Source: JAHJQZ01 sp963675235
Lineage (GTDB): Bacteria; Pseudomonadota; Alphaproteobacteria; Rhizobiales; Devosiaceae
Length of the DNA: 64,000 nt
Assembly: GCA_963675235.2 (NCBI GenBank)
Contig: CAXXFU010000017.1
Coordinates: 558,001-622,000, forward strand
Reading direction: 5' to 3'
The position numbers and the translations under genes are program-made. Every line of letters begins with the position of its first letter. The first letter of the stretch is position 1. Positions 46,529 to 55,494 of the stretch are shown here, in pieces. Below the pieces are notes generated by a model, which had not been told where the DNA came from, did no database searches, and saw nothing but the letters and a program-made list of their open reading frames with translations.

Positions 46529-47167
46529 ATGTCGATGAAGCTCAATTCCAAGTTTTTTGATGGCGTTCGCGTCAAGCCGCGGCACCAGGCCAAGCCCGAG
46601 CGCCAGGTCGGGCAGTGCGAGTGGGACGGCTGCGACAAGCCCGGCCTGTACAAGGCGCCCAAGGGCTGGCGCGCTGCCGGCGAGTTCCACCTGTTCTGCA
46701 TGGAGCATGTGCGCGAATACAACCAGACATTCGACTATTTCGCCGGCGCGACCGCCGACAAGATCGAGGAAATGAGCCGCCGTGCTGCCCGCAACGGCGA
46801 GCGTCCGACCTGGGAATCGATGACGGCGCAAAAGCCCGGCGCGCAGCCGCGCACCGCCCGCCCGCGTGATTTTTCCCGCAAGACCGCCAGCGATCCGCTC
46901 AACATCTTCGCCCGTTTGGCGCGCCGCAAGGGCGCCGCCGCCACCGAGCAGTCCGAACAACGCCGGCGCCTGGCCGAGCCCGACCGGCGGGCGCTGGAAA
47001 CCCTCGGGCTCGAGGGCATGCCGCAGACTGCCGAGATCAAGAAGGCCTACAAGTCGCTGGTCAAGATCCACCACCCGGATGCCAATGGCGGCGACAAGGC
47101 GTCCGAAGACCGGCTGCGCGCCATCATCATGGCCTATACCCATCTGAAGCAGAAAGGGTTTGTCTAG
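46529..47167 (+). CDS. J domain-containing protein (DnaJ-like)
   Basis: This 212-aa protein has its J domain at the C-terminus (about 140-212), with the HPD motif in LVKIHHPDANGG. The N-terminal part has a likely zinc site (C-x4-C in GQCEWDGCDKPG and FCMEH). This fits the family found divergent from bolA and upstream of cobS in alphaproteobacteria. It probably stimulates a DnaK-type chaperone for a limited client set; the client is unknown. Confidence 0.93.
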   Translation: MSMKLNSKFFDGVRVKPRHQAKPERQVGQCEWDGCDKPGLYKAPKGWRAAGEFHLFCMEHVREYNQTFDYFAGATADKIEEMSRRAARNGERPTWESMTAQKPGAQPRTARPRDFSRKTASDPLNIFARLARRKGAAATEQSEQRRRLAEPDRRALETLGLEGMPQTAEIKKAYKSLVKIHHPDANGGDKASEDRLRAIIMAYTHLKQKGFV

Positions 47168-47700
47168 TTCGGTTCCGGCGGGTTCCCGGGCTGCAGAACC
47201 GGTGCCATTTCATCCGGACCAACCCTGGGGCAGAGCGCCTGCGGCATGCACACAGGCCTTTGGCGAGATTGCCGGCACACCCGATATTCCCGACGGAAGA
47301 TGTCCTGTCACAGGCATGAATTGCGAAAATTCCCGTTTGTCATCGGCGCGGCCGCACAGCCATCTAGGCCAGCCGCGCGGAAGCTGCTATAGACCCGCTT
47401 GCTTGAACTGTTCTGTGTGAAAACCGCGCCCGAGCTGAGCCCCCGCGCGAACGTGAGGCCCGATCCGTCGGGATCGGCCGGTCCGGGAGACCGGTTGACG
47501 GGCCGAACAGGTGCCGGTTTTCGAAAATCGATGCGACCTCCCGGCCACGTCTCGTTTTGATGGCATCAAAGCGTTCGATCCGGGTTTTGGGCGGCCGCAT
47601 GTTCGAATCGGAAAAGCGCGCTGTGCTTTTCCTGGGCATGCTCTAGAGGAAAAGGGCACGGGTGCCGCCGAGGCGGCAAACTGGGTGCTCCGGGACTGAA
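47168..47700. other. Intergenic region before cobS with repeat copy C
   Basis: These 533 bases carry no convincing gene. At about 47540-47650 lies a diverged copy of the composite repeat (TTTTGATGGCATCAAAGCG, then ATGTTCGAATCGGAAAAGCG and CTTTTCC, ending ATGCTCTAGAG). The remainder must hold the cobS promoter. No cobalamin riboswitch was recognised upstream of cobS. Confidence 0.55.
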
Positions 47701-48684
47701 ATGACCGAATTCGCCAATCTGCCGGACAAGGACTACGACATTCGCGCGACCTTCGGGATCGACGCCGACATGAAGGTCAAGGGCTATGCCGAGCAAAGCT
47801 CGCATGTGCCCCCGCTCGATCCGGACTATCTTTTCGACCACAACACCACGCTGGCGATCCTTGCCGGGTTTGCCTACAACCGCCGCGTCATGGTGCAGGG
47901 CTATCACGGCACCGGCAAGTCGACCCATATCGAGCAGGTCGCGGCACGCCTGAACTGGCCGCTGGTCCGCGTCAATCTCGACAGCCACGTGTCGCGTATC
48001 GACCTTGTCGGCAAGGACGCCATCGTCCTCAAGGACGGCAAGCAGATCACCGAATTCCGTGACGGCATCCTGCCCTGGGCGGTGCAGAACAATATCGCGC
48101 TGGTGTTCGACGAATACGACGCCGGCCGGCCGGACGTGATGTTCGTCATCCAGCGCGTGCTCGAACAGTCCGGGCGCCTGACCCTGCTCGACCAGAACCG
48201 GGTCATCACCCCGCACCCCGCCTTCCGTCTGTTCTCGACGACCAACACCATCGGTCTCGGCGACACCTCGGGGCTTTATCACGGCACCCAGCAGATCAAC
48301 CAGGGCCAGATGGACCGCTGGTCGATCGTCACCACGCTCAACTATCTGCCGCACGACAAGGAAGCCGGCATCGTGCTCGCCAAGGCCAAGACCTATGCCG
48401 CGAGCGAGGACGGCCAGAAGACCGTGTCCAACATGGTCCGCCTTGCCGACCTGACGCGGTCGGCCTTCATCAACGGCGACCTCAGTACGGTGATGAGCCC
48501 GCGCACTGTGTTGACCTGGGCCGAAAACGCCGAGATTTTCGGCGGCGACCTCGGTTTCGCCTTCCGGCTGACCTTCCTCAACAAGTGCGACGAGCTCGAA
48601 CGCCCTGTCGTGGCCGAGTTCTACCAGCGCGTGTTCGGTGAGGACCTGCCGGAAAGCGCCGCCAATCTCGCGATCAGCGTCTGA
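47701..48684 (+). CDS. cobS: Cobaltochelatase subunit CobS
   Basis: CobS is the AAA+ ATPase of the CobNST complex that inserts cobalt into hydrogenobyrinic acid a,c-diamide in aerobic cobalamin synthesis. The 327 residues include GYHGTGKS (67-74), LVFDEYDAGRPDVMFVIQRVLE (Walker B region), FRLFSTTNTIGLGDTSGLYHGTQQIN, and the C-terminal ESAANLAISV. The ATG at 47701 gives the family N-terminus. CobN is not in this window, so the chelatase is split between loci. Confidence 0.97.
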   Translation: MTEFANLPDKDYDIRATFGIDADMKVKGYAEQSSHVPPLDPDYLFDHNTTLAILAGFAYNRRVMVQGYHGTGKSTHIEQVAARLNWPLVRVNLDSHVSRIDLVGKDAIVLKDGKQITEFRDGILPWAVQNNIALVFDEYDAGRPDVMFVIQRVLEQSGRLTLLDQNRVITPHPAFRLFSTTNTIGLGDTSGLYHGTQQINQGQMDRWSIVTTLNYLPHDKEAGIVLAKAKTYAASEDGQKTVSNMVRLADLTRSAFINGDLSTVMSPRTVLTWAENAEIFGGDLGFAFRLTFLNKCDELERPVVAEFYQRVFGEDLPESAANLAISV

Positions 48685-48703
48685 GTTACGCGTTCCTCGT
48701 GGT

Positions 48704-48761
48704 GAGCCTGTCGAACCATGGGGAATGCTTTGGGATTTCCGCCCCATCCTTCGACAGGCTC
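48704..48761. repeat. REP-like hairpin between cobS and cobT
   Basis: GAGCCTGTCGAA (48704-48715) and TTCGACAGGCTC (48750-48761) are perfect inverted arms. They extend inward through CATGGGG/CCCCATC with two mismatches. The sequence family is the same as at 3819-3855. It separates cobS from cobT by 101 bases and may affect the relative amount of CobT mRNA. Confidence 0.8.
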
Positions 48762-48785
48762 GGGATGAGGCTCTAGGTTTTCGGC

Positions 48786-50666
48786 ATGCCGCAGCCACCG
48801 CGCAAACAGAACAAGCCCGACACCGCCGCCCCGTTCAAGGGCGCCGTCGGCGCGACGCTGCGCGCCATCGCCGGCAAGCCGGATATCGAGGTGAGTTTCA
48901 CCTCCGACCGGCCAATCCTGACCGGGGAGAAGGCGCGCATCGCCAACCTGCCGCGCCTGCCGACCTCGCGCGATGTCGCCATCGCCCGCGGCCAGGCCGA
49001 CGCCATGGCCATGCGGCTTGCCGCCCATGACGAGAAAACCCATCGCCGCCGCGCGCCCGTCGATCCGCAGGCGCGCGCTGCCTTCGATGCGCTCGAACAG
49101 GCGCGGGTCGAGGCGCTGGGGTGCCGGCGCTTGCCCGGCATGCGCGACAACCTCGCCCAGGCGCTCGACGACCGCCTGTTCCGCGCCAATCTCGCCAATG
49201 TCAGCGACAAGGGCGACGCCCCGATCGCCGAGGCGCTCGGGCTGATGCTGCGAGAAAGGCTCGGCGGCATCGACGTGCCCGAAGCCGGCGAGGCGCTCGT
49301 CGATCTGTGGCGCGACGATGTCGAAAGCCGGTGCCAGCAAAGCCTTGAAGACCTCAGCGCTTCGGTCGGCGACCAGAATGCCTTCTCGCGCGCCGCGCGG
49401 CGCCTGCTCAACGATCTCGAACTGCTGTCGGACGCCGACATGGGCGATTTCGATGAAGACGAGGACCAGGGCGACGACCAGGACGAATCGGGCGGCGAGA
49501 ACCAGACCCAGGAGCCCGAACAGGGCCAGGGCCAGTCCGAGGACGCCGATTCCGAGGATGCCGAGGCCGAGGGCACCGCAGAGGAAGAAGGCGAAGCCGA
49601 CGGCTCGGACACCGAGTACCGCGACGCCGAGCAGGAAATGGAATCCGATGCCGGCGAGGAAAACCCGGCACCGCCTCCCCGCGGCCAGGAAGACGGCCGC
49701 ATTCCCAATGCCCGCGAGTACAAGGTCTTCACCACACGTTTCGACGAGATCGTCGGCGCCGAGGAGTTGTGCCCGCCCGAAGAACTCGAACAGCTGAGGC
49801 AATTGCTTGACCGGCAGCTCGAAAGCCTGGCCGGCGCCGTGGCGCGGCTGGCCAACAAGCTGCAGCGCCGGCTGATGGCGCAGCAGAACCGGTCCTGGAC
49901 CTTCGATCTCGACGAAGGCCTGCTCGACACGGCACGCCTCACCCGCGTCGTCACCGATCCGCTGCAGCCGCTGTCGTTCAAGGCCGAGAACGAGGCCGAT
50001 TTCCGCGACACCGTGGTATCGCTTCTGATCGACAATTCCGGTTCGATGCGCGGCCGCCCGATCACCATTGCGGCGATCTGCGGCGACATTCTCGCCCGCA
50101 CCCTCGAACGCTGCGGGGTCAAGGTCGAGATCCTCGGGTTCACCACCAAGGCCTGGAAGGGCGGCAAGTCGCGCGAAGCCTGGCTGGAAGCCGGCCGTCC
50201 GGCCAATCCCGGCCGCGTCAACGATGTCCGGCATATCGTCTACAAGAGTGCCGACGAGCCCTGGCGGCACGCCCGCCGCAATCTCGGCCTGATGATGCGT
50301 GAAGGTCTGCTGAAGGAGAACATCGACGGCGAGGCGCTGAAATGGGCCTACAAGCGTTTGATGGTGCGGCCCGAAAACCGCCGCATCCTGATGGTGATCT
50401 CCGATGGTGCGCCGGTCGACGATTCGACCCAGAGCGTCAATCCCGGCAATTATCTCGAGGCTCATTTGCGCGAAGTGATCGAGGACATCGAATTGCGGTC
50501 GCCGATACAGCTGATCGCCATCGGCATCGGCCATGACGTCACCCGCTACTATCGGCGGGCCGTCACCCTGCTCGATGCCGAGGAGCTTGCCGGCGCCATG
50601 ACCGACAATCTCGCAGCCCTGTTCGAGGAGGAGCCGCCCTCGGGGCCGCGCCGCCAACGCCCGTGA
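48786..50666 (+). CDS. cobT: Cobaltochelatase subunit CobT
   Basis: CobT forms the chaperone-like second subunit of the CobST part of the aerobic cobaltochelatase. The 626 residues have an N-terminal region, a highly acidic low-complexity linker (216-293), and a C-terminal VWA domain with the metal-ion-dependent adhesion site DNSGS (416-420) and later ISDGAPVDD. The acidic linker is typical of CobT/BchD-type subunits. It is coupled by a four-base overlap to the next gene. Confidence 0.96.
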   Translation: MPQPPRKQNKPDTAAPFKGAVGATLRAIAGKPDIEVSFTSDRPILTGEKARIANLPRLPTSRDVAIARGQADAMAMRLAAHDEKTHRRRAPVDPQARAAFDALEQARVEALGCRRLPGMRDNLAQALDDRLFRANLANVSDKGDAPIAEALGLMLRERLGGIDVPEAGEALVDLWRDDVESRCQQSLEDLSASVGDQNAFSRAARRLLNDLELLSDADMGDFDEDEDQGDDQDESGGENQTQEPEQGQGQSEDADSEDAEAEGTAEEEGEADGSDTEYRDAEQEMESDAGEENPAPPPRGQEDGRIPNAREYKVFTTRFDEIVGAEELCPPEELEQLRQLLDRQLESLAGAVARLANKLQRRLMAQQNRSWTFDLDEGLLDTARLTRVVTDPLQPLSFKAENEADFRDTVVSLLIDNSGSMRGRPITIAAICGDILARTLERCGVKVEILGFTTKAWKGGKSREAWLEAGRPANPGRVNDVRHIVYKSADEPWRHARRNLGLMMREGLLKENIDGEALKWAYKRLMVRPENRRILMVISDGAPVDDSTQSVNPGNYLEAHLREVIEDIELRSPIQLIAIGIGHDVTRYYRRAVTLLDAEELAGAMTDNLAALFEEEPPSGPRRQRP

Positions 50667-51661
50667 TCGCCCGTCTCATCCTGTTCGCCGCGTTCGCACT
50701 CACCCTTGCCGCAAGAACAGCGGCCGAGGAGATCACCGTCACCTCCGTACCGATCATGACCTTCAAGGGCGCCGCCTTCGGCGAGAAGGTCGATGGGCTG
50801 ATCTGGCGTGGCGGCATGCAGCTGCAATCGGATGCCATGCAGTTCGGCGGACTCTCCGGCATTGCCTTCACCACCAGTGAAAAGCTTGCCGCCGTCTCCG
50901 ACCAGGGCTGGTTCATCTCCGGCCAGCTCATTTACGACGAGCAGGGCCGTCCACTCGAACTGATCGGCGTCGACGCCTCGGCCATCGAGAATTCCAAGGG
51001 CGCCGCCCTGCCGCGTGCCTATGCCCGCGACGCCGAAGGCATCGCCCCGATCGCGCGCAATGGCGTCGTCGCCGCCGTGCGGGTCAGTTTCGAGAACCTG
51101 ACGCGCGTTGCCGATTTCGACGTCATCGACGGCAGGCCCGGCGGGGCGGCGCGCGAAATCGCCATTCCGGACTGGCTCAGCCAGCTCAGGACCAACAGCT
51201 CGCTCGAGGCGGTATGCATCGCCTCGCCCGGCTCACCGGTCGCCGGATCGACAATGCTGATCACCGAGGACGACGAGACGCCCGACGGCAATATCCGCGC
51301 CTATATGCGCGGCAATCGCGACAAGGGCAATTTCACCGTGATCAAGACGCCCGGGCTGAACCCGACCGATTGCGCCTTCCTGCCCAATGGCGACATGGTT
51401 TTGCTCGAACGCGGCACCGGATTGCTCGGCTTCGTCATGCAGATCCGCCGCATCAAGGCCGAGGACGTCAAGCCGGGCGGCGCCATCACCGGCGAAGTCA
51501 TCCTCACCGCGTCGGGCGGGGCCATCGACAACATGGAAGGTATCGCCGTTCATGACGGTCCTTTCGGGGAAACCCGCATCACGCTGGTTTCGGACGACAA
51601 TTTCAACGACTGGGAGCGCACGCTGCTCCTCGAATTCTCGCTACCTGATCAATTGCAGTGA
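50663..51661 (+). CDS. Esterase-like activity of phytase family protein
   Basis: This 332-aa secreted or periplasmic protein has a signal peptide (IARLILFAAFALTLAARTAA) and the beta-propeller-like phytase-esterase domain: FGGLSGIAFT, AVSDQGWFI, ARDAEGIAPI, SLEAVCIA and NMEGIAVHDGPFGETRITLVSDDNF. Start is GTG at 50663, overlapping the cobT stop. It follows cobT in many Rhizobiales, but no tie to cobalamin is known. The substrate is unknown. Confidence 0.9.
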   Translation: MIARLILFAAFALTLAARTAAEEITVTSVPIMTFKGAAFGEKVDGLIWRGGMQLQSDAMQFGGLSGIAFTTSEKLAAVSDQGWFISGQLIYDEQGRPLELIGVDASAIENSKGAALPRAYARDAEGIAPIARNGVVAAVRVSFENLTRVADFDVIDGRPGGAAREIAIPDWLSQLRTNSSLEAVCIASPGSPVAGSTMLITEDDETPDGNIRAYMRGNRDKGNFTVIKTPGLNPTDCAFLPNGDMVLLERGTGLLGFVMQIRRIKAEDVKPGGAITGEVILTASGGAIDNMEGIAVHDGPFGETRITLVSDDNFNDWERTLLLEFSLPDQLQ

Positions 51662-51721
51662 CCTGCCTGTTGCCGGGAGCCGGTTGCGGTTCTCCGCAGG
51701 CGTGCCGTGGAAGGGAAAACA

Positions 51722-52777
51722 ATGAACATCGATCTGTTGAAACGCCTGTGCGAGACCCCCGGCGCACCGGGCCGTGAGCATCGCGTCCGCGCCCTGATCG
51801 AAAAGGAGGTCGACGGCCTGTTCGACAGCGTCCGCACCGACGCCATGGGGTCGCTCCACTGCGTGCGCAATGCGCGCGGTGATGCCAAGAACCCCAAGAA
51901 GATCATGCTGTTGTGCCATATGGACGAAATCGCCTTTCTCGTCTCGCATATCAGCAAGGAAGGCTATATCCATCTCGACCCGGTCGGCGGCTTCGACAAG
52001 CGCAACCTGTTCTCGCGCCGCGTGCTGGTCTGCACCGAGGACGGAGACTACAAGGGCATCATGAACCCCGGCGGCAAGCCGATCCACATCCTGCCGCCCG
52101 AAGACGCCAAGAAGATTCCCGAGATCGCCGATTTCTTCGTCGATATCGGGCTTGGCGAAAAGACCGCCGACAAGGTCAAGGTCGGCGATTACGTCGTCAT
52201 GGACGAGCCTTTCTTCGAGATGGGCGACAAGATCGTCTCCAAGGCGCTCGACAACCGTATCGCCTGCTGGCTCGGCATCGAGACCATGCGCAAGCTCGAC
52301 AAGAACGGCACCGACAACCCCTATGAGATCCACGTCGTGTTCACCTCCCAGGAAGAGGTCGGATTGCGTGGCGCCAAGACGGCGGCGCATGCAGTCGCGC
52401 CCGATATCGGCTTCGGTGTCGACACAACGCTCGCCTGCGACACGCCCGGCGTGCCGGCGCATGAGGCGGTGACCGTCCAGGGCAAGGGCTTCGGCCTTCA
52501 CGTCAAGGATTCCTCGTTCATCGCCGATCTCGACCTGGTCAAGGAAATCGAGGCACTGGCCAAGAAGAACAAGATCCCGCACCAGCGCACCATGCTGGCC
52601 CGGGGCGGACAGGACGGCGCCGCCGCCCAGCAGGCCGCCGCCGGCGCCAAGGCGGTCGGCATCGTCGTCGGCACGCGCTTCATTCACACCGTTACCGAGA
52701 CCATTGACCGCAACGACCTCAAGGCTGCCCGCGATATCCTCGCTGTGGCCCTGGCAACACCGTTGCTGGCCGAATGA
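51722..52777 (+). CDS. M42 family metallopeptidase
   Basis: This 351-aa dinuclear aminopeptidase of the glutamyl aminopeptidase/TET type has HMDEIAFLVSHI, KALDNRIACW, the catalytic FTSQEEVGLRGAK, VDTTLACDTPG, and GTRFIHTVTE as metal and active-site regions. Such enzymes form large tetrahedral particles that trim peptides in the cytoplasm. The ATG at 51722 has GGAAGGGA upstream; an earlier GTG at 51707 is possible. Confidence 0.93.
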   Translation: MNIDLLKRLCETPGAPGREHRVRALIEKEVDGLFDSVRTDAMGSLHCVRNARGDAKNPKKIMLLCHMDEIAFLVSHISKEGYIHLDPVGGFDKRNLFSRRVLVCTEDGDYKGIMNPGGKPIHILPPEDAKKIPEIADFFVDIGLGEKTADKVKVGDYVVMDEPFFEMGDKIVSKALDNRIACWLGIETMRKLDKNGTDNPYEIHVVFTSQEEVGLRGAKTAAHAVAPDIGFGVDTTLACDTPGVPAHEAVTVQGKGFGLHVKDSSFIADLDLVKEIEALAKKNKIPHQRTMLARGGQDGAAAQQAAAGAKAVGIVVGTRFIHTVTETIDRNDLKAARDILAVALATPLLAE

Positions 52778-52824
52778 ACTAGAGAGCGCGGTCCGCATGG
52801 GGCCGCAAAACAGCGGATGCCGGC

Positions 52825-53586
52825 ATGATCAGCAATTTCCTGTCGATAACGGGCATGATCGTCACGGCAATCGGTTTTGTCGCCTGGTCGCGCCTGCGGC
52901 TTGGTCGTGTGTGGTGGCCCCTCCTGGCCGGCGCCGGCCTGTGGGTGATCGCCGTGGCCCTGAAATTTGCCTGGGCGATCCCGGTCAACACCGTCGTCGC
53001 CACCTGGCTGGTGACGACGCTCGGCAGGGATGTCGGCGTCCCGCTGGTGTGGATCTATATCGGGCTTCTGACAGGGGTGTTCGAATGTGGGGCGATCTAT
53101 CTCGCCGTACGTTTCATCCCCTGGCTCAGGGCGTTCGACAGCAACAGGGCGCTGGCGCTGGGGTTCGGGTTCGGCGCCGTCGAGGCGCTGCTGATCGGGC
53201 TTGGCGGCCTCATCCCGACAGTGATGTTTCTGATCGATCCGGCGAGCCTGGCCCCCGAGGTCGCCGCCCATGTCAAACCGCTCGACTGGGCCATCCTCCC
53301 GGCGCCGACCATCGAGCGTATCGCCACGATCTTCGTGCATGGCCTGACGACATATCTCATCTTCTACGCCATCAGGTTCGGCGCCGCCGCCTGGTTCTGG
53401 GCAGCTTTCGCAATCAAGTCCGCCATCGATGCCGTTGCTGCCTGGGGGCAGCTGAGCCTTGGCATCGACACGCCGGACAAGATCTGGACGCTCGAGGCCA
53501 TCGTCATCGTCTTCGGCATCGGCTCGGCCTGGGGGCTTGTTGTCATGCGCCGGCGCTGGGCAGCCGCGGCATCTGCCACACCCTGA
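52825..53586 (+). CDS. YhfC family intramembrane metalloprotease-like protein
   Basis: This 253-aa protein with about six or seven membrane helices belongs to the YhfC (DUF2324) family, related to CPBP intramembrane proteases. Candidate active-site residues lie in GFGFGAVEALLIG (Glu120), IERIATIFVHGLTTYLI (Glu164, His172) and IKSAIDAVAAW (Asp202). No substrate is known. It lies 47 bases after the M42 peptidase gene. Confidence 0.85.
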   Translation: MISNFLSITGMIVTAIGFVAWSRLRLGRVWWPLLAGAGLWVIAVALKFAWAIPVNTVVATWLVTTLGRDVGVPLVWIYIGLLTGVFECGAIYLAVRFIPWLRAFDSNRALALGFGFGAVEALLIGLGGLIPTVMFLIDPASLAPEVAAHVKPLDWAILPAPTIERIATIFVHGLTTYLIFYAIRFGAAAWFWAAFAIKSAIDAVAAWGQLSLGIDTPDKIWTLEAIVIVFGIGSAWGLVVMRRRWAAAASATP

Positions 53587-53636
53587 AGCGGAATCCGCCA
53601 GGTTGACACAGGTCAAGGCGGCTTTTAGCAGCATAT

Positions 53637-53651
53637 GTTCTTGTTTTGTTC
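53637..53651. promoter_or_regulatory. LexA (SOS) box upstream of a VOC gene
   Basis: The sequence is GTTCTTGTTTTGTTC, an exact GTTC-N7-GTTC direct repeat ending 28 bases before the ATG at 53680. An upstream in-frame start codon would place the box inside the coding region, so the ATG at 53680 is the better choice. Confidence 0.8.
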
Positions 53652-53679
53652 TTTCGAACTGCACGGAGGAGGACAAGGC

Positions 53680-54054
53680 ATGCCGAAATTCGTTCATATC
53701 GACATTTCCGCCGACGATCCCGAACGCGCGGCGAATTTCTACCGCCATGTCTTCGGCTGGAGTGTCAACAAGCTCGAGGGCCCCATGCCCTATTGGCTGA
53801 TCGCGACCGGCACCGATCCGGCCGAGATCGGCGGCGGCATCGGCCAGCGCTCGGAAGCCTGGCAGTCGGTCATCCCGACGATCGACGTCCCCTCGATCGA
53901 TGCCTTTGAGCAAAAGCTCACCGCGGCCGGCGGCTCCGTCGTCACTCCGAAACAGCTCATCCCCGGCGTCGGCTATCTTCTCAACTTCAAGGATCCGGAC
54001 GGCAATGTCTTCTCGATCCTCGAAGCGGAACACGGCAATCCGCACGCCGGCTAG
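53680..54054 (+). CDS. VOC family protein, probably LexA-regulated
   Basis: This 124-aa glyoxalase/bleomycin resistance-type protein begins MPKFVHIDISADDPERAANFYRHVFGW and contains IGGGIGQRS, IPTIDVPSIDAFEQKLTAAGG and LLNFKDPDGNVFSILEAE. One domain pair forms the VOC fold, and dimers bind a metal or a small molecule. The ligand is unknown. GGAGGAGGACAAGGC precedes the start. The upstream SOS box suggests a role in DNA damage or toxin stress. Confidence 0.9.
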   Translation: MPKFVHIDISADDPERAANFYRHVFGWSVNKLEGPMPYWLIATGTDPAEIGGGIGQRSEAWQSVIPTIDVPSIDAFEQKLTAAGGSVVTPKQLIPGVGYLLNFKDPDGNVFSILEAEHGNPHAG

Positions 54055-54067
54055 CAGCAAAAGCGGA

Positions 54068-54718
54068 TCAGGCCGTCTTCGCTTCGCTGACGCGGTCCGA
54101 GATCAGGCGCCGCAACGCGCCATAGGGAGCGAGCAGCACCAGCGCCACCGCCAGCTTGACGGCGAAATCGCCAAGCGCCAGCGACACCCAGAGCGGCACG
54201 TCCGGCCCGACATCCCAGAAGGGCACGGCAAAGCCGAGCGAGCCGTCGGCGGTGCCGAACAGCGTGTCGACAAAGGCAAAACTCGCCGAGAAGGCCACGC
54301 CCCAGAACAGGATGGTGTCGAGCACCGAACCGAGAAGCGAGGAAATGAACGGTGCCCGCCACCAGCGCGGATTGGCGCGCAGCCGGCTGAAAATGGCGAC
54401 ATCGAGGAACTGCGCCAGAAGGAAGGCCGAACCGGAGGCGATGGCGATGCGCGGGGTGGCGAGGAACACCGACCAGGCGACGGCGATGGCAAAGCCGAGC
54501 AGAACCACGCGCCGGGCGGCGCCGGGGCCGAAATGGCGGTTGGTCAGGTCGGTGACAAGGAAGGCCACCGGATAGGTGAAGGCGCCCCAGGTCAGGATGT
54601 TGGCGAGATCGATGCCGCCGACATGGCCGTGAACGGGAAACTGCACGAGAAAATTGGAGGATGCCACGACGGCAACCATGGCGAGGACCGCCACGAGAAA
54701 ACGAGCGCGCATGGACAT
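54068..54718 (-). CDS. Queuosine precursor transporter (YhhQ/VUT family)
   Basis: This 216-aa membrane protein has about six helices and the VUT family blocks FTYPVAFLVTDLTNRHFGPGAARRVV, FISSLLGSVLDTILFWGVAF and LGDFAVKLAVALVLLAP. It imports a queuosine precursor for tRNA modification. Homologues are often under a preQ1 riboswitch; none was recognised upstream here. It converges on the VOC gene with 13 bases between stops. Confidence 0.9.
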   Translation of the reverse strand: MSMRARFLVAVLAMVAVVASSNFLVQFPVHGHVGGIDLANILTWGAFTYPVAFLVTDLTNRHFGPGAARRVVLLGFAIAVAWSVFLATPRIAIASGSAFLLAQFLDVAIFSRLRANPRWWRAPFISSLLGSVLDTILFWGVAFSASFAFVDTLFGTADGSLGFAVPFWDVGPDVPLWVSLALGDFAVKLAVALVLLAPYGALRRLISDRVSEAKTA

Positions 54719-54844
54719 GCGTCACCTTTTTGTTTCCGCGAACCGGCAATGGACCGGGGCGGGTTGCAGTTCGGCGGTTGGCCGCGCTCCGAAACCATCA
54801 TCGGTGCGGCCGGCCGCCAGCCTGAGCGCCAGATCAGGCGGTCG

Positions 54845-54893
54845 CTTGTTCGAACCCGGAAAGTGGCATCCACTTTTCCTGAACAAGCTCCAA
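54845..54893. repeat. Composite palindromic repeat, partial copy D
   Basis: TTGTTCGAACCCGGAAAGTG then GCATCCACTTTTCCTGAACAAG, matching the second unit of copies A and B, with a hairpin AAGTGG/CCACTT and outer arms CTTGTTC/GAACAAG. It lies between yhhQ and rpmB. Confidence 0.7.
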
Positions 54894-54911
54894 AGGCGCT
54901 CTTCAAAACAA

Positions 54912-54934
54912 AACGGCGCCCTTGCGGCGCCGTT
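54912..54934 (-). terminator. Rho-independent terminator after rpmB
   Basis: AACGGCGCC, loop CTTGC, GGCGCCGTT; on the minus strand the stem is followed by TTTGTTTTG. It lies about 40 bases past the rpmB stop. Confidence 0.85.
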
Positions 54935-54971
54935 CCGAAACATCTGACCGGCCGATCAGGCCGGTGAAAGC

Positions 54972-55256
54972 TCAGGAGGCGAGCGCCGCCCGGACTTCCT
55001 GCTTCAGCGCCTGGGCGCGATCGGACAGATCGGCGGTGTCGGCCTTCAGCAGGAAGGCATCCAGGCCTCCGCGCTGCTCGACAGTGCGCAGCGCACTGGC
55101 GGAGATACGCAGCTTGACCTGGCGGTCGAGCGCTTCCGACATCAGGGTGACACGCACCAGGTTCGGCAGAAAGCGCCGGCGGGTGTGGTTCATGGCATGG
55201 CTGACCTTGTTGCCGGTCATGACGCCCTTGCCGGTCAGTTCACAGCGCTTGGACAT
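54972..55256 (-). CDS. rpmB: 50S ribosomal protein L28
   Basis: This 94-aa ribosomal protein of the large subunit starts MSKRCELTGKGVMTGNKVSHAMNHTRRRFLPN and includes LKLRISASALRTVEQRGGLDAF-type sequence. It is complete, monocistronic and ended by a clear terminator. It is divergent from the DUF3108 gene, a conserved placement in this order. Confidence 0.98.
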   Translation of the reverse strand: MSKRCELTGKGVMTGNKVSHAMNHTRRRFLPNLVRVTLMSEALDRQVKLRISASALRTVEQRGGLDAFLLKADTADLSDRAQALKQEVRAALAS

Positions 55257-55494
55257 TTTGTTAGTTCCTGTAACGCGAAGCGGCCCCGCGCAGCACCTGC
55301 CGCTCCGGAAACCGAAACTGTCTTTGAAAAAGTCGCGTCTAGATAGTCAAACCCGGTGCCGACGTCAAGGCTAGAGGTTGCGGCATGGTGCAATGGTGCG
55401 CAAATCCCGCCAACGCCTCCGACAGGCAAAAACCGCGACCGGACGCCGCGCGCTTCACCAATTCTTAGGCATGTTTGGAAATACTAAATTGGTC

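Noticed and set aside
47168..47700. Cobalamin riboswitch upstream of cobS
   Set aside because: No B12-box-like sequence was seen; the hairpins present belong to the composite repeat.
48621..50657. 678-codon minus-strand frame opposite cobT
   Set aside because: Antisense shadow; CobT motifs on the plus strand are unambiguous.
53635..53679. Upstream start extending the VOC protein by 15 residues
   Set aside because: It would contain the LexA box and lacks a ribosome-binding site; ATG 53680 has a strong one.
54719..54840. preQ1 riboswitch upstream of the queuosine-precursor transporter
   Set aside because: No preQ1-I type stem with A-rich tail could be recognised on the minus strand.
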